This document shows positions 24,374 through 35,737 of a stretch of DNA of 35,737 nucleotides, piece by piece; positions within the stretch are counted from its first letter, which is position 1, and each line of letters begins with the position of its first letter. The stretch is taken from assembly GCA_949295905.1 (NCBI GenBank), contig CASFNA010000009.1, positions 1-35,737 on the forward strand. Reading direction: 5' to 3'. The stretch is from an uncultured Prevotellaceae bacterium. GTDB taxonomy: Bacteria; Bacteroidota; Bacteroidia; Bacteroidales; Bacteroidaceae. Both the position numbers and the translations under genes were made by a program. A model generated the notes under the pieces. The model was not told the DNA's origin, ran no database searches, and saw only the letters and a program-made list of their open reading frames with translations.

Positions 24374-27300
24374 TTATTCGGCCTCAACCTTCTCTTTCTC
24401 ACTATAGTCTATGACGTTCTTGCGGTTGGCCTGCATACGGTCATAGTCTTCCTTTGAGCCGACAATGATTTTCTCGAACTCGCGCAAGCCTGTACCGGCA
24501 GGGATAAGGTGACCGCAGATAACGTTCTCCTTCATTCCCTCGAGATAGTCTACCTTGCCGCGGATTGCAGCCTCGTTGAGCACCTTGGTGGTCTCCTGGA
24601 ACGAAGCGGCCGACATGAAGCTCTTTGTCTGGAGAGCGGCGCGCGTGATACCCTGGAGTATCTGCGTAGACGTAGCGGGCACGGCATCGCGCACCTGCAC
24701 GGTCCTCAAGTCGCGGCGCTTCAGCGTAGAGTTCTCGTCGCGCAGCTTGCGGGCGGTGACGATTTGTCCGGGCTTGAGCGTCTCGCTGTCGCCTGCATCG
24801 GTGACAACCTTCTTGCCCCAGATGCGGTCGTTCTCCTCTGCGAAGTCGAGCTTGTCAACGATTTCCTGCTCAAGGAAAGTGGTGTCGCCCGGGTCGTTGA
24901 TTTGAACCTTGCGCATCATCTGGCGCACGATAATCTCGAAGTGCTTGTCGTTAATCTTCACACCTTGCAGACGGTAAACGTCCTGCACCTCGTTGACGAT
25001 ATACTCCTGAACGGCTGTCGGGCCCTTGATGGCCAGAATGTCGTTAGGCGTGATTACACCGTCAGAGAGCGGAGTGCCGGCGCGCACGGCATCGTGCTCC
25101 TGCACAAGGATTTGCTTTGACAGCGACACGAGATATTTGCGCTGCTCGCCAGTTTTCGAGGTGACGATGATTTCGCGGTTGCCTCGCTTAACCTTGCCCA
25201 TGGTTACCTCGCCGTCGATTTCGCTGACAACGGCCGGGTTTGACGGGTTGCGCGCCTCGAACAACTCTGTGACACGGGGAAGACCTCCGGTGATGTCGCC
25301 CGCCTTGCCGACGGTACGCGGAATTTTCACAAGGGTTGTACCGGTCTTCACCTTCTGGCCGTCTTCCACGACAACGTGGCCGCCCACAGGGAAGATGTAT
25401 GTGCCGACAACATCGCCGTTTGCGTCGATTATGTCGCAGGTAGGCACCTTGCTCTTGTCCTTCGACTCGGTGATGATTTTCTCCGTAAGTCCGGTGGTAT
25501 CGTCGGTCTCCGAGTGGAAAGTCACGCCGTCGATGACATCACGGAACTTGAGCGTACCTGCATATTCGGTCACGATTACGGCGTTGAACGGGTCCCAACG
25601 GGCTATCATGTCGCCCTTCTTCACAACAGAACCGCCCTTGAAATAAAGCGAACTGCCGTAAGGAACGTTCAAAGTAGAAAGGACTATATTGGTGTTCGGG
25701 TCAACGAAACGGATTTCGGCCAGACGGCTTACAACCATTTCGCAAGCTACAGGGCCGTTGTCGCCTTCTTCCTCGAACGGCACGGTACGAAGCTCGTCAA
25801 ACTCTATGCGGCTGTCGTTCTTCGCCACGATTGAAGCGTTTGCCGCCGCGTTGGCAGCCACACCTCCGGCGTGGAATGTACGGAGCGTAAGCTGCGTACC
25901 GGGCTCACCGATGGCCTGTGCGGCTATGACACCCACAGCCTCGCCCTTCTGCACCATGCGGCTGGTGGCAAGGTTGCGTCCGTAACACTTCATGCAGACG
26001 CCCTTCTTGCTCTCGCAAGTGAGCACGGAACGGATTTCGACGCTCTCGATGGGGCTCTCCTCTATTATCTTGGCGATTGGCTCTGTTATTTCCTCGCCTG
26101 CCGCCACAATGAGTTCGCCCGTATTGGGATGGATTATGTCATGAACCGATACACGGCCAAGTATGCGCTCGTAAAGCGAAGATATGATTTCGTCGCCGTT
26201 CTTCAGAGCCGTGCAGACAAGTCCGCGCAGCGTGCCGCAATCCTCTTCTGTGATGATGACATCGTGTGAAACGTCAACAAGACGGCGTGTCAGATAACCT
26301 GCATCGGCGGTCTTCATCGCGGTGTCGGCAAGACCCTTGCGCGCACCGTGGGTAGAGATAAAGTATTCGAGCACGCTCATTCCCTCCTTGAAGTTGGAGA
26401 GAATAGGATTCTCGATAATCTGCGCACCCTCGGCACCGGCCTTCTGCGGCTTCGCCATAAGTCCACGCATACCCGCCAACTGGCGTATCTGGTCCTTTGA
26501 ACCACGGGCACCGGAGTCGAGCATCATGTAAACGGCGTTGAAACCCTGGTCGGCTTCGGTCATTTCCTTCATCAGGACGTCGCCAAGTTCGTTGTTTACG
26601 TGCGTCCAAGCGTCGATGACCTGGTTGTAACGCTCGTTGTCGGTGATGAAGCCCATGTTGTAGTTGTCGGTAATCTGGCGTACTTCCTCGTTACCTTTCT
26701 CTACCAGCTCGGCCTTCTCCTTCGGGATAATGATGTCGTCAAGGTTGAACGAAAGTCCGGCAAGATAAGCCATGCGGTAACCAAGGTTCTTGATACCGTC
26801 AAGGAACTCGCACGCACGGGCGAAACCTACGGCCTTGATTACGTCGGCAATGATGTCGCGCAGGCTCTTCTTTGAAATAATCTTATTTACGAAGCCAACC
26901 TCTTCGGGTATGATGCCGTTGACTATTACACGGCCAACCGAAGTCTCAACCATGTGGTCATAGTAGTTGCCGTCCTTGTCAATGTCCTTGACTATGACCT
27001 TCACCTGGGAGTGAAGGTCGCACTTGCCTTCATTATATGCTATAATGGCCTCTTCCGGACCATAGAACGTAAGTCCTTCACCCTTAGCCCCCGGACGTAT
27101 CTTGGTGATATAGTAAAGTCCGAGCACCATGTCCTGCGACGGCACTGTGATAGGCGCGCCATTGGCAGGATTAAGGATGTTATGGCTCTGGAGCATCAAG
27201 ATTTGCGCCTCAAGCACTGCCTCGTTGCTCAACGGAAGGTGTACGGCCATCTGGTCACCGTCGAAGTCGGCGTTGAACGCAGTACATGCCAACGGGTGAA

Positions 27301-28708
27301 GCTGTATGGCCTTACCCTCGATAAGCTTTGGCTGGAACGCCTGTATACCGAGACGGTGAAGCGTCGGGGCACGGTTGAGCAGAACGGGATGTCCCTTCAT
27401 CACATTCTCGAGAATGTCCCAGATAACTGGCTCGCGGCGGTCAACTATCTTCTTGGCACTCTTCACGGTCTTCACAATGCCGCGCTCTATGAGCTTGCGG
27501 ATGATGAAAGGCTTGTAAAGCTCTGCGGCCATCAGCTTAGGCAGACCGCACTCGCCCATCTTCAGCTCCGGGCCTACGACGATAACCGAACGTGCAGAAT
27601 AATCGACACGCTTACCGAGAAGGTTCTGGCGGAAGCGTCCCTGCTTACCTTTCAACGAGTCTGACAAAGACTTCAACGGACGGTTTGACTCGCTCTTTAC
27701 CGCACTGCTCTTGCGTGAGTTGTCGAAAAGGCTGTCAACAGCTTCCTGCAACATACGCTTCTCGTTGCGCAGTATGACTTCGGGAGCCTTGATTTCCATG
27801 AGCCTCTTCAAGCGGTTGTTACGTATGATGACACGGCGGTAAAGGTCATTGAGGTCAGACGTAGCGAAGCGTCCGCCGTCAAGCGGCACGAGCGGACGAA
27901 GCTCGGGCGGCGTAACGGGGATTATCTTCATTATCATCCACTCGGGCCTGTTGATATTGCGGCTTGCACGGAACGCCTCTACCACCTGCAAACGCTTCAA
28001 CGCCTCGGTCTTGCGCTGCTGTGAAGAGTCGCTGTTGGCACGGTCGCGCAGTTCGTAAGACAGAGAATCGAGGTCAAGGCCTACGAGCAAGTCATAGACA
28101 GCCTCGGCACCCATCTTGGCAATGAACTTGTTAGGGTCACTGTCATCAAGATACTCGTTCCCGTCTGGCAGGTTGTCCATTATGTCGATATACTCGTCCT
28201 CAGTCAACAAGTCCATCTTGTGCGAACCGTTCACTTCCATGTCCTCGGCGTCTTTCTTGCCTTCCATTACGCCGGGCTGTACCACGATGTACTTCTCGTA
28301 GTAAATTACAGCGTCGAGCTTCTTCGTAGGAAGTCCGAGAAGATAACCTATCTTGTTGGGCAACGAACGGAAATACCAGATATGGGCAACCGGAACAACC
28401 AGTTCGATGTGTCCTGTGCGCTCGCGACGCACCTTCTTTTCGGTAACCTCTACGCCGCAACGGTCGCAGACTATACCTTTATATCTAATGCGCTTGTACT
28501 TTCCGCAGGCGCACTCATAGTCCTTGGTAGGACCAAAAATACGCTCACAGAACAGACCGTCGCGCTCAGGCTTGTAAGTACGGTAGTTTATGGTCTCAGG
28601 CTTTGTCACCTCGCCATAAGAATTTTCGAGGATTTCCTCAGGCGACGCAAGGCTGATGGTAATCTTCGTAAAATTACTCTTTATCTTAGAATCTTTCTTG
28701 AAAGCCAT
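24374..28708 (-). CDS. rpoC: RNA polymerase beta' subunit
   Basis: The 1444-aa catalytic subunit of RNA polymerase. The N-terminal zinc ribbon is visible ([20 protein letters not shown]). The active-site loop [12 protein letters not shown] holds the three magnesium-binding aspartates Asp481, Asp483 and Asp485. The bridge and trigger regions follow ([19 protein letters not shown], and [18 protein letters not shown]). Length is normal for Bacteroidetes. It starts 40 bases after the rpoB stop, so the two are co-transcribed. Its 3' end faces a lipoprotein gene and a strong terminator rather than the DUF3467-rpsL genes expected in this phylum. Confidence 0.99.
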   Translation of the reverse strand: MAFKKDSKIKSNFTKITISLASPEEILENSYGEVTKPETINYRTYKPERDGLFCERIFGPTKDYECACGKYKRIRYKGIVCDRCGVEVTEKKVRRERTGHIELVVPVAHIWYFRSLPNKIGYLLGLPTKKLDAVIYYEKYIVVQPGVMEGKKDAEDMEVNGSHKMDLLTEDEYIDIMDNLPDGNEYLDDSDPNKFIAKMGAEAVYDLLVGLDLDSLSYELRDRANSDSSQQRKTEALKRLQVVEAFRASRNINRPEWMIMKIIPVTPPELRPLVPLDGGRFATSDLNDLYRRVIIRNNRLKRLMEIKAPEVILRNEKRMLQEAVDSLFDNSRKSSAVKSESNRPLKSLSDSLKGKQGRFRQNLLGKRVDYSARSVIVVGPELKMGECGLPKLMAAELYKPFIIRKLIERGIVKTVKSAKKIVDRREPVIWDILENVMKGHPVLLNRAPTLHRLGIQAFQPKLIEGKAIQLHPLACTAFNADFDGDQMAVHLPLSNEAVLEAQILMLQSHNILNPANGAPITVPSQDMVLGLYYITKIRPGAKGEGLTFYGPEEAIIAYNEGKCDLHSQVKVIVKDIDKDGNYYDHMVETSVGRVIVNGIIPEEVGFVNKIISKKSLRDIIADVIKAVGFARACEFLDGIKNLGYRMAYLAGLSFNLDDIIIPKEKAELVEKGNEEVRQITDNYNMGFITDNERYNQVIDAWTHVNNELGDVLMKEMTEADQGFNAVYMMLDSGARGSKDQIRQLAGMRGLMAKPQKAGAEGAQIIENPILSNFKEGMSVLEYFISTHGARKGLADTAMKTADAGYLTRRLVDVSHDVIITEEDCGTLRGLVCTALKNGDEIISSLYERILGRVSVHDIIHPNTGELIVAAGEEITEPIAKIIEESPIESVEIRSVLTCESKKGVCMKCYGRNLATSRMVQKGEAVGVIAAQAIGEPGTQLTLRTFHAGGVAANAAANASIVAKNDSRIEFDELRTVPFEEEGDNGPVACEMVVSRLAEIRFVDPNTNIVLSTLNVPYGSSLYFKGGSVVKKGDMIARWDPFNAVIVTEYAGTLKFRDVIDGVTFHSETDDTTGLTEKIITESKDKSKVPTCDIIDANGDVVGTYIFPVGGHVVVEDGQKVKTGTTLVKIPRTVGKAGDITGGLPRVTELFEARNPSNPAVVSEIDGEVTMGKVKRGNREIIVTSKTGEQRKYLVSLSKQILVQEHDAVRAGTPLSDGVITPNDILAIKGPTAVQEYIVNEVQDVYRLQGVKINDKHFEIIVRQMMRKVQINDPGDTTFLEQEIVDKLDFAEENDRIWGKKVVTDAGDSETLKPGQIVTARKLRDENSTLKRRDLRTVQVRDAVPATSTQILQGITRAALQTKSFMSAASFQETTKVLNEAAIRGKVDYLEGMKENVICGHLIPAGTGLREFEKIIVGSKEDYDRMQANRKNVIDYSEKEKVEAE

Positions 28709-28748
28709 ATTTTCTTATGTTGTATTTGTTATGTAAAGAGTTCAGTTG

Positions 28749-31700
28749 TTAGTCGAGGGTAATGCTCAAGCCGAGTCCGCGTAGCTCGTGCAACAGCACA
28801 TTGAGCGACTCGGGAATGCCCGGCGTAGGCATTGGCTCGCCCTTTACTATAGCCTCGTAAGCCTTTGAACGGCCTACTACGTCGTCTGACTTAATGGTAA
28901 GGATTTCCTGAAGCACATGGCTCGCGCCGAACGCCTCAAGTGCCCAGACCTCCATCTCTCCGAAACGCTGTCCACCGAACTGCGCCTTACCGCCAAGCGG
29001 CTGCTGGGTGATGAGCGAGTACGGACCGATGCTGCGGGCGTGCATCTTGTCTTCAACCATATGCCCGAGCTTAAGGAAGTAGGTTATGCCGACGGTTGCA
29101 GGCTGGTCGAACTGCTCTCCTGTCTCACCGTCATAAAGATGGGTTGAGCACAGGCGCGGCAGCCCTGCCTTGTCAGTCCATTCCTGAAGGTCGTCAAGCT
29201 TGGCACCGTCGAAAATAGGCGTAGCGAACTTAACACCGAGACGCTTGCCTGCGGCACCGAGAATAGCCTCGAAAATCTGTCCGAGGTTCATACGCGAAGG
29301 CACACCCAACGGGTTGAGCACAAGGTCAACGGGGCGTCCGTCCTCAAGGAACGGCATGTCTTCCTGGCGTACGACCTTTGAGACGATACCCTTGTTACCG
29401 TGACGTCCTGCGAGCTTGTCACCCACGCCAATCTTGCGCTTCTTGGCAACATAAACCTTTGCCATCTGTAGGATGCCGGAAGGCAGCTCGTCGCCGATAG
29501 TTATGGCAAACTTGCGGCGCTTCAACTCCGCGTCAAGAAGCTTGTACTTCTTGATGAAGTTCATTATGAGCTTCTGGATAAGCTCGTTAGTATGCTCATC
29601 CTCGGTCCAGTTATTAGACTGTATGCCGTCATACTCAAGGTTCTTGAGCTGCGCCATGGTAAACTTGCTACCCTTGGTTATTATCTCCGCGCCGGTATAA
29701 TCCTTGATGCCCATAGAAGACTTATCCTCTGTAAGCGTAAGGAGCTTGTCTACCAATATGTCTTTCAGGTCGTCAATCTTGGCTGCATACTCCTCGTCTA
29801 TCTTTGCAAGCACAACCTTGTCCTGCTGCTTGGACGCACGGGTCTTAACCGCACGCGAGAACAGTTTTTTGTCAATAACAACACCTGTAAGAGACGGATT
29901 AGCCTTCAATGAGGAGTCCTTCACGTCTCCTGCCTTGTCACCGAAGATTGCACGGAGCAACTTTTCCTCCGGCGACGGGTCGCTCTCACCCTTGGGCGAA
30001 ATCTTGCCGATGAGGATGTCTCCCGGCTCTACACGCGCACCGACACGGATGATACCGTTGTCGTCAAGGTCTTTAGTCGCTTCTTCGCTGACATTCGGAA
30101 TATCGCTCGTAAACTCCTCCATGCCTCGCTTGGTCTCACGCACATCGAGCGAATATTCGTCTACATGCACGGAAGTAAGGATGTCCTCACGTACAACACG
30201 CTCGTTGAGCACGATAGCGTCCTCGTAATTGTAGCCCTTCCATGGCATGTAAGCCACGAGAAGGTTGCGTCCGAGAGCGAGTTCTCCGTTCTCCGTAGCG
30301 TATCCTTCCGTCAGGATATCGCCCTTCTTCACCCTCTGTCCCTTGTCGCATATCGGACGGAGGTCGATTGTCATATTCTGGTTGGTACGGCGGAACTTCG
30401 GGATTCTGTATTCCTTGAGCGCAGGCTCAAAGCTTACGAACTCTTCTTCCTCCGTACGGTCATAAAGTATTCGTATGGTTGTAGCGTCAACGTACTCAAT
30501 GACACCGTCGCCCTCGGCGGTAATCATCGTGCGCGAGTCAACACAGACCTGACGCTCTATACCGGTTCCTACGATAGGAGCCTCATTATGGAGCAACGGA
30601 ACGGCCTGGCGCATCATGTTGCTGCCCATCAATGCACGGTGCGCATCGTCATGCTCCAAGAACGGAATCAAGCCCGCGGCGATTGAAGCAATCTGCTGCG
30701 GCGACACGTCCATAAGGTCTACTTCCGACGGCGGAACAACCGGGAAGTCGGCATCCTGACGGCACTTCACAACATCACGAATGAACGTACCGTCATCATT
30801 AAGCGGAGCATTGCCCTGTCCTATAATATGGTCTTCTTCCTCCTCGGCCGTGAGATATACGATATTTTCGTTGTCCAAATCAACGACACCATCCTTCACC
30901 TTGCGGTAAGGAGTCTCGATGAAACCAAGGTCGTTAATCTTTGCATAGACACAAAGAGACGAGATAAGTCCGATATTCGGGCCTTCAGGACTTTCAATCG
31001 GACAAAGTCGGCCATAATGAGTATAGTGAACGTCACGTACCTCGAAACCAGCACGCTCGCGCGACAAGCCACCAGGGCCAAGGGCAGACAAACGGCGCTT
31101 GTGTGTAACTTCGGCAAGCGGGTTGGTCTGGTCCATAAACTGAGACAACGGGTTGGTTCCGAAGAACGAATTGATTACGCTTGAAATAGTCTTGGCGTTA
31201 ATCAAATCGGTAGGCGTGAACACCTCGTTGTCACGTACATTCATACGCTCGCGGATGGTACGGCTCATACGTGCCAAACCTATTGAGAACTGGTTGCTGA
31301 GCTGTTCGCCGACAGTACGCACACGGCGGTTGCTCAAGTGGTCGATATCATCTACAGTAGCATTTGAATTAACCAGCTGTATAAGATACTTGATGATTTC
31401 GATTATGTCCTCCTTGGTGAGGATACGCACGTCCATGTCTGTATCCAGGCCAAGCTTCTTATTTATGCGGTAACGGCCAACAGTGCCGAGGTCATAACGC
31501 TTGTCTGAAAAGAACAGGTTTTGTATGACCTCCCTTGCACTTGCATCGTCTGCAGGGTCGGCATTGCGCAACTGGCGATATATATAAAGCACAGCCTCCT
31601 TCTCGGAGTTGCTCGGGTCTTTCTGCAAAGTATTGAATATTATCGAATACTTGCTTGCCGCGTCAGCGTCCTTGTGCAGCAATATGGTAGAAGCGCCACT

Positions 31701-32561
31701 GTCGATGATGTCATCTATATTGTCCTTTGTGATTTCTGTCTCACGCTCCATTATGACTTCATTGCGCTCTATTGAAACGACCTCGCCCGTATCCTCGTCA
31801 ACAAAGTCTTCATTCCAGCTCTTCAATACCCTTGCGGCCAGCCTGCGGCCTATGGCCTCCTTCATGTTCTTCTTGTTAACCTTGATTTCTTCCGCCAAGT
31901 CGAAAATCTGAAGGATGTCCTTGTCCGTCTCAAAGCCGATAGCCCTGAGCAAAGTTGTAACCGGTAACTTTTTCTTTCTGTCGATGTAGGCATACATCAC
32001 ATTGTTGATATCCGTTGCAAACTCTATCCAAGAGCCCTTGAACGGTATAATGCGCGCAGAATAAAGCACTGTACCGTTAGCATGGACGCCCTGTCCGAAG
32101 AAAACTCCCGGCGACCTGTGCAACTGCGATACGACAACGCGCTCCGCTCCATTGATAATGAACGTACCGTTGTCCGTCATGTAAGGTATCGTGCCAAGGA
32201 ACACGTCCTGGATGAATGTGCCAAAGTCCTCATGGTCTGGGTCGGTACAGTACAGCTTCATCTTCGCCTTGAGGGGTACGCTATACGTCAATCCACGCTC
32301 CAGACACTCGTCTATAGTGTAACGCGGCGGGTCGATGTAGTAATCCAAGAACTCAAGAACGAAATTATTTCTCGTGTCTGTGATAGGGAAATTCTCGGCG
32401 AATACCTTATACAAACCGTCATTCTTGCGTTCTTCGGGCGGTGTGTCCAACTGTAAGAAGTCCCTGAAAGACTTTAATTGCACATCGAGAAAATCCGGAT
32501 ACGGCATCGGATTTTTCACGCTGGCAAAGTTTACTCTGTTATCAACAATTTTTGAAGCCAT
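28749..32561 (-). CDS. rpoB: RNA polymerase beta subunit
   Basis: The 1270-aa beta subunit. The rifampicin-binding region reads [20 protein letters not shown] and [20 protein letters not shown]. Asp477, His487 and Ser492, equivalent to E. coli 516, 526 and 531, are wild type, so no common rifampicin-resistance substitution is present. C-terminal motifs include [13 protein letters not shown] and [20 protein letters not shown]. It is preceded by rplL, with a 176-base gap holding a terminator-like attenuator, and followed by rpoC. Confidence 0.99.
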   Translation of the reverse strand: MASKIVDNRVNFASVKNPMPYPDFLDVQLKSFRDFLQLDTPPEERKNDGLYKVFAENFPITDTRNNFVLEFLDYYIDPPRYTIDECLERGLTYSVPLKAKMKLYCTDPDHEDFGTFIQDVFLGTIPYMTDNGTFIINGAERVVVSQLHRSPGVFFGQGVHANGTVLYSARIIPFKGSWIEFATDINNVMYAYIDRKKKLPVTTLLRAIGFETDKDILQIFDLAEEIKVNKKNMKEAIGRRLAARVLKSWNEDFVDEDTGEVVSIERNEVIMERETEITKDNIDDIIDSGASTILLHKDADAASKYSIIFNTLQKDPSNSEKEAVLYIYRQLRNADPADDASAREVIQNLFFSDKRYDLGTVGRYRINKKLGLDTDMDVRILTKEDIIEIIKYLIQLVNSNATVDDIDHLSNRRVRTVGEQLSNQFSIGLARMSRTIRERMNVRDNEVFTPTDLINAKTISSVINSFFGTNPLSQFMDQTNPLAEVTHKRRLSALGPGGLSRERAGFEVRDVHYTHYGRLCPIESPEGPNIGLISSLCVYAKINDLGFIETPYRKVKDGVVDLDNENIVYLTAEEEEDHIIGQGNAPLNDDGTFIRDVVKCRQDADFPVVPPSEVDLMDVSPQQIASIAAGLIPFLEHDDAHRALMGSNMMRQAVPLLHNEAPIVGTGIERQVCVDSRTMITAEGDGVIEYVDATTIRILYDRTEEEEFVSFEPALKEYRIPKFRRTNQNMTIDLRPICDKGQRVKKGDILTEGYATENGELALGRNLLVAYMPWKGYNYEDAIVLNERVVREDILTSVHVDEYSLDVRETKRGMEEFTSDIPNVSEEATKDLDDNGIIRVGARVEPGDILIGKISPKGESDPSPEEKLLRAIFGDKAGDVKDSSLKANPSLTGVVIDKKLFSRAVKTRASKQQDKVVLAKIDEEYAAKIDDLKDILVDKLLTLTEDKSSMGIKDYTGAEIITKGSKFTMAQLKNLEYDGIQSNNWTEDEHTNELIQKLIMNFIKKYKLLDAELKRRKFAITIGDELPSGILQMAKVYVAKKRKIGVGDKLAGRHGNKGIVSKVVRQEDMPFLEDGRPVDLVLNPLGVPSRMNLGQIFEAILGAAGKRLGVKFATPIFDGAKLDDLQEWTDKAGLPRLCSTHLYDGETGEQFDQPATVGITYFLKLGHMVEDKMHARSIGPYSLITQQPLGGKAQFGGQRFGEMEVWALEAFGASHVLQEILTIKSDDVVGRSKAYEAIVKGEPMPTPGIPESLNVLLHELRGLGLSITLD

Positions 32562-32677
32562 TACAGATTAATGTTACCGTTATAAATGCCACCATTCAAA
32601 AAAGCACCAGGCATGTAAACGTCGCAAAACTTACAACCTGCAAATGCAGCGGTGGATGACTGCATCATAAAAGACAC

Positions 32678-32715
32678 AAAAAGGTTAAGACTCTCCGACT
32701 GGGAGAATCTTAACC
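32678..32715 (-). terminator. Attenuator-like terminator between rplL and rpoB
   Basis: On the complement strand GGTTAAGATTCTCCC (32701-32715) pairs with GGAGAGTCTTAACC (32683-32696) around a 4-base loop, with one internal irregularity, and TTTTT (32678-32682) follows directly. It lies 22 bases past the rplL stop. A partial terminator at this same place is known in Escherichia coli, where it lowers rpoBC relative to ribosomal protein expression. Confidence 0.75.
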
Positions 32716-32737
32716 CGTTATATTCTTTAAGTCTCAA

Positions 32738-33118
32738 TTATTTGAGCTCAACCTTAGCTCCAGCCTCTTCGATAGCCTTCTTCAGGTTCTCTGCCTCGTC
32801 CTTAGAAAGGCCTTCCTTCAGTGTAGAAGGAGCACCGTCTACGAGGTCCTTAGCTTCCTTCAAGCCAAGGCCGCAAGCTTCCTTAACAGCCTTTACAACC
32901 TGCAGCTTAGCGCCACCAACCTCAGCGAGGACAACGTCGAAAGATGTCTTCTCCTCAGCCTCGGCAGCTGCACCGCCAGCAGTGGGACCAGCAGCAACAG
33001 CAACAGCTGCAGCAGCGGGCTCAATTCCATACTCGTCCTTCAGGACTGTTGCCAACTCGTTAACTTCCTTAACTGTCAAATTTACCAATTCTTCAGCAAT
33101 AGCTTTGATATCTGCCAT
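32738..33118 (-). CDS. rplL: 50S ribosomal protein L7/L12
   Basis: The stalk protein that recruits translational GTPases, present in several copies per ribosome through L10. The 126-aa product has an N-terminal dimerisation region ([20 protein letters not shown]), an alanine- and glycine-rich hinge ([20 protein letters not shown]) and the C-terminal factor-binding domain ([20 protein letters not shown]). Length is typical. It follows rplJ after 49 bases and precedes the attenuator before rpoB, which fits its higher required dosage. Confidence 0.98.
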   Translation of the reverse strand: MADIKAIAEELVNLTVKEVNELATVLKDEYGIEPAAAAVAVAAGPTAGGAAAEAEEKTSFDVVLAEVGGAKLQVVKAVKEACGLGLKEAKDLVDGAPSTLKEGLSKDEAENLKKAIEEAGAKVELK

Positions 33119-33167
33119 TTTATTCTAAATTTTTAATGTTTTTAATGTTAAATGTTTTGGTTTTTAC

Positions 33168-33686
33168 TTATTCAGGACGCTCGCCTAATGTCTTGAGGAC
33201 ACCATGTATTGTATTCGCGCCTGACTGAAGAGCCGAAACAACGTTCTTTGCCGGAGACTGGAGCAAAGCGACAATCTCTGCGATAACCTCGTTCTTGCTC
33301 TTGAGTGATGCAAGTTCTTCCAGCTTGTCAGCACCAACATAAATGCTTTCCTCTGCATATGCAGCCTTCAAAGCGGGAATCCCCTCCTTAGTGTAGTTCT
33401 TCAGCAACTTTGCAGGAACATTGGCCGTATTGCAGAAAAGCACAGCCGTACTGCCTTTGAGGCAACCATACAAAGGTTCGAAATCAACGTCAGAAGCCTC
33501 GAAAGCCTTGTGGAGAAGAGTATTCTTCACAACGACCATCTTGATTTCGCTCTTGAAGCACTCGCGGCGAAGCTTGCTTGTAGCACCGGCATTCAGCCCC
33601 GTCACGTCAACGAGGTAAAAATGGGGATATGCCTTCAGCTTCTCTCCGAGTTCAACAACTATAGTATCTTTTACTTCTTTTCTCAT
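33168..33686 (-). CDS. rplJ: 50S ribosomal protein L10
   Basis: L10 anchors L7/L12 dimers to 23S rRNA. The 172-aa protein begins MRKEVKDTIVVELGEKLKAY and contains FYLVDVTGLNAGATSKLRRE and MVVVKNTLLHKAFE, typical of the rRNA-binding half. The C-terminal helix carries L12-binding turns. Only 18 bases separate it from rplA, so there is no room for an independent L10 leader of the E. coli kind upstream; autogenous control would have to act elsewhere. Confidence 0.97.
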   Translation of the reverse strand: MRKEVKDTIVVELGEKLKAYPHFYLVDVTGLNAGATSKLRRECFKSEIKMVVVKNTLLHKAFEASDVDFEPLYGCLKGSTAVLFCNTANVPAKLLKNYTKEGIPALKAAYAEESIYVGADKLEELASLKSKNEVIAEIVALLQSPAKNVVSALQSGANTIHGVLKTLGERPE

Positions 33687-33704
33687 CTTACAAAACTTTT
33701 AGAG

Positions 33705-34397
33705 TTATTCAACTGATTTAGGATCAATCTTGATACCCCTACTCATCGTGCTCGAAATATAGATACTCTTGACGTATGTACCTTTGGCAGCAGCAGGTTT
33801 CAACTTGATTACAGTAGCGATAAACTCTTTCGCATTCTGATAAATCTGCTCCGCAGAGAAAGAAACCTTGCCAATGGAAGCATGTATGATACCGGTCTTG
33901 TCAACCTTGAAGTCTATCTTACCTTGCTTAACCTCTTTAACTGCTTTAGCAACATCCATAGTTACAGTGCCGCTCTTGGGGTTAGGCATCAAGCCGCGCG
34001 GACCGAGGACACGTCCAAGAGGTCCGATTTTACCCATGCACGACGGCATAGTGATGATGACGTCAACGTCAGTCCATCCGCCCTTAATCTTGTCGATATA
34101 TTCGTCAAGACCAACATAATCAGCGCCTGCCTCTTTTGCAGCAGCCTCAGCATCCGGTGTACAAAGGCACAACACACGCGTAACCTTACCTGTACCGTTA
34201 GGCAGGGAAACGACACCCCTGACCATCTGGTTGGCCTTGCGCGGGTCAACGCCCAAGCGTACATCGATATCAAGAGAAGCGTCGAACTTTGTCGTAGTAA
34301 TCTCCTTGACAAGTTCAGCAGCTTCCTTCAAAGAGTATGCTTTCCCTACTTCAACCTTATCAGCTACTGATTTTTGATTTTTTGTCAGTTTACTCAT
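33705..34397 (-). CDS. rplA: 50S ribosomal protein L1
   Basis: L1 forms the mobile L1 stalk that moves E-site tRNA. The 230-aa protein contains the hallmark [20 protein letters not shown] and begins [20 protein letters not shown]. Length is normal. It follows rplK after 17 bases and precedes rplJ after 18, a compact L11-L1-L10-L12 arrangement. In other bacteria L1 represses its own operon by binding the mRNA near rplK; no such site was identified here by eye. Confidence 0.98.
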   Translation of the reverse strand: MSKLTKNQKSVADKVEVGKAYSLKEAAELVKEITTTKFDASLDIDVRLGVDPRKANQMVRGVVSLPNGTGKVTRVLCLCTPDAEAAAKEAGADYVGLDEYIDKIKGGWTDVDVIITMPSCMGKIGPLGRVLGPRGLMPNPKSGTVTMDVAKAVKEVKQGKIDFKVDKTGIIHASIGKVSFSAEQIYQNAKEFIATVIKLKPAAAKGTYVKSIYISSTMSRGIKIDPKSVE

Positions 34398-34414
34398 GTT
34401 CTTGAAGTTATAAA

Positions 34415-34855
34415 TTATTTACCAGGGAAATCCCCTTTTACAGTGATGCCCATGCTTCTTGCAGTACCTGCAACGAGTTTCATCGCCGACTCAACAGTAA
34501 AGCAGTTGAGGTCAGCCATCTTGTCCTCGGCGATGGCGCGTACCTGTTCCCAAGTAACAGAAGCCACCTTCTTACGGTTAGGCTCGGCCGAACCGCCCTT
34601 GACCTTGGCCGCCTCCATGAGCTGAACTGCTGCCGGAGGAGTCTTAATCTCGAAGCTGTATGACTTGTCAGCATAGTAAGTGATAACGACCGGAAGCACT
34701 TTTCCAGCCTTATCCTGGGTTCTGGCGTTGAATTCCTTGCAGAATCCCATGATGTTGATACCCTTTGAACCGAGAGCCGGGCCTACGGGAGGAGAGGGAT
34801 TTGCAGCGCCACCTTTAATCTGTAATTTGATTAATCCAGCAACTTCTTTAGCCAT
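34415..34855 (-). CDS. rplK: 50S ribosomal protein L11
   Basis: L11 binds the GTPase-associated region of 23S rRNA and is needed for RelA-type stringent signalling in other bacteria. The 146-aa protein has the proline-rich N-terminal switch [20 protein letters not shown] and the C-terminal RNA-binding domain ([30 protein letters not shown]). Length is typical. It follows nusG after 59 bases. Confidence 0.98.
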   Translation of the reverse strand: MAKEVAGLIKLQIKGGAANPSPPVGPALGSKGINIMGFCKEFNARTQDKAGKVLPVVITYYADKSYSFEIKTPPAAVQLMEAAKVKGGSAEPNRKKVASVTWEQVRAIAEDKMADLNCFTVESAMKLVAGTARSMGITVKGDFPGK

Positions 34856-34914
34856 TTCTTTTGTTAATTAAAAATTGGTAGATATAAAAGAACACCCACA
34901 TCCGTAACAATGTG

Positions 34915-35457
34915 TCATTCTTTTGCAACTTGCATAAAACCGAGTTCCAGAGGCGTCTTGCGTCCGAAAATCTTTACCATGACCTTAAGTTTGTGCTTCT
35001 CGGTATTCACCTCTTCGATGACACCGGTAAAGCCACTGAATGGTCCATCCGTAACCTTTACCGTTTCGTCCACGCTGAAAGGAATGTTCACTTCCTCTGC
35101 AAGCTCTGACTCCTCGGCCGTGCCAAGTATGCGGTTCACATCAGACTGCTTTACGGGGGTAGGATTATCCAGTCCTCCGAGGAAGCCTAACACGTTAGGC
35201 ATAAAGCGCAAGGTATGTGCGACATCGCCTTTAAGCTCCGCCTCGACAAGCACGTAACCCGGAAGGGCTATCTTTTCCTTGACAACCCTCTTTCCATTAC
35301 GCAGCATGGCATGCTTCTCCATGGGTATGAGCACCTGGGAAACATACGACGAGAGCATTGTGTTGTGCTTCAGTTCGGCCTCGATGTATTCTTTAACCTT
35401 GGCCTCCTTGCCGCTGACGGCACGCAACACATACCATTTCTTACCTGATTCTGCCAT
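34915..35457 (-). CDS. nusG: Transcription antitermination/elongation factor NusG
   Basis: NusG binds RNA polymerase and connects it to Rho or to the ribosome. The 180-aa protein begins MAESGKKWYVLRAVSGKEAK (NGN domain) and ends with a KOW domain (VKVTDGPFSGFTGVIEEVNT). Position after secE and before rplK, with standard length, marks it as the housekeeping NusG rather than the specialised UpxY-type paralogues of capsule loci. Confidence 0.98.
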   Translation of the reverse strand: MAESGKKWYVLRAVSGKEAKVKEYIEAELKHNTMLSSYVSQVLIPMEKHAMLRNGKRVVKEKIALPGYVLVEAELKGDVAHTLRFMPNVLGFLGGLDNPTPVKQSDVNRILGTAEESELAEEVNIPFSVDETVKVTDGPFSGFTGVIEEVNTEKHKLKVMVKIFGRKTPLELGFMQVAKE

Positions 35458-35472
35458 TTTACTCTTAACGGA

Positions 35473-35664
35473 TTAATTAGGATAGACGGTACTCATGACA
35501 AACCTGAACACGGAATCCATAATGAACACCACAATCGCAATGATTAAGGAAGCAGATAATACAACCATTGCGGTGTGAGTAAGTTCGGCCCGTGTTGGCC
35601 ATGACGTTTTATGCACAAGTTCGTCATAGCAAACTTTGCAATAATTTGTTACAGTCTTAAACAT
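35473..35664 (-). CDS. secE: Preprotein translocase subunit SecE
   Basis: SecE is the clamp subunit of the SecYEG channel. The 63-aa protein has an amphipathic N-terminal helix (YCKVCYDELVHKTSWPTRAE, including the conserved SWPT) and one transmembrane helix (MVVLSASLIIAIVVFIM). I chose the start MFKTVTNYCK at 35664; the frame stays open for 15 more codons, but that stretch runs into the tRNA-Trp gene. It lies 15 bases before nusG, and 15 bases separate it from the tRNA. Confidence 0.96.
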   Translation of the reverse strand: MFKTVTNYCKVCYDELVHKTSWPTRAELTHTAMVVLSASLIIAIVVFIMDSVFRFVMSTVYPN

Positions 35665-35679
35665 ATTATCTCTTTTTAG

Positions 35680-35737
35680 CACGGGAAGAGAGGCTCGAAC
35701 TCCCGACACCTGGTTTTGGAGACCAGTGCTCTACCAA
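35680..35737 (-). tRNA. tRNA-Trp (anticodon CCA), cut by window edge
   Basis: The complement strand gives the anticodon arm CTGGTCTCCAAAACCAG with anticodon CCA at 35717-35719, the T arm GGGAGTTCGAGCCTCTC, and the 3' acceptor strand TTCCCGT plus discriminator G. CCA is not encoded. The 5' acceptor strand and part of the D arm lie outside the window. It sits just upstream of secE and probably shares its transcript. Confidence 0.95.

Noticed and set aside
31021-31160. Rifampicin-resistance changes in rpoB
   Set aside because: The hot-spot residues Asp477, His487 and Ser492 are all wild type.
24509-32571. Many plus-strand open frames across rpoC and rpoB
   Set aside because: Antisense shadows of highly conserved genes; no start signals or domains.

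Overview
The window looks like a chromosome segment from Bacteroidales, most likely Prevotella or a close relative. Evidence: the ribosomal and RNA polymerase gene order and protein sequences; the Bacteroidetes-type promoter element TAnnTTTG at many starts; lipoproteins with acidic residues just after the lipidated cysteine; T9SS-like C-terminal tails on secreted glycan enzymes; and remains of a Bacteroidetes conjugative transposon (traQ). The genus is inference.

Layout. Positions 1-4263 hold, on the minus strand, the str/S10 genes rpsL-rpsG-fusA-rpsJ-rplC-rplD (rplD cut by the edge), preceded at 4452-4769 by a DUF3467 gene. Positions 24374-35737 hold, also on the minus strand, tRNA-Trp (cut by the edge)-secE-nusG-rplK-rplA-rplJ-rplL-rpoB-rpoC. 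In many Bacteroidetes rpoC is followed directly by DUF3467 and rpsL. Here about 19.6 kb lies between them.

That interposed segment (about 4770-24373) carries trpS; a lipoprotein gene behind a candidate transcription attenuator; a HAD phosphatase-hotdog thioesterase fusion; an iron-sulfur flavoprotein; a lipoprotein GH3 beta-xylosidase/glucosidase; a YbdG-type mechanosensitive channel; a modular secreted pectin methylesterase (CE8) followed by a pectate lyase (PL1); a scar of a conjugative element holding a decayed traQ, a second traQ-like 3' end, a broken hypothetical gene and one intact AT-rich small ORF; and a second DUF4595-like lipoprotein. The CE8 and PL1 enzymes should act in sequence on pectin: demethylation, then cleavage of the polygalacturonate backbone. 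GH3 could act on xylose- or glucose-containing side chains or other hemicellulose. No SusC/SusD pair is present.

The most striking unexplained structure is a family of five intergenic arrays (A-E), each with four units at an exact 22-bp period around the near-palindrome AAAGRCSGYCTTT. All five lie in the interposed segment, three of them between divergent genes. The second is the leader at about 6294-6647, where a long hairpin and a terminator-like hairpin with six T residues compete for the same bases upstream of the lipoprotein gene.
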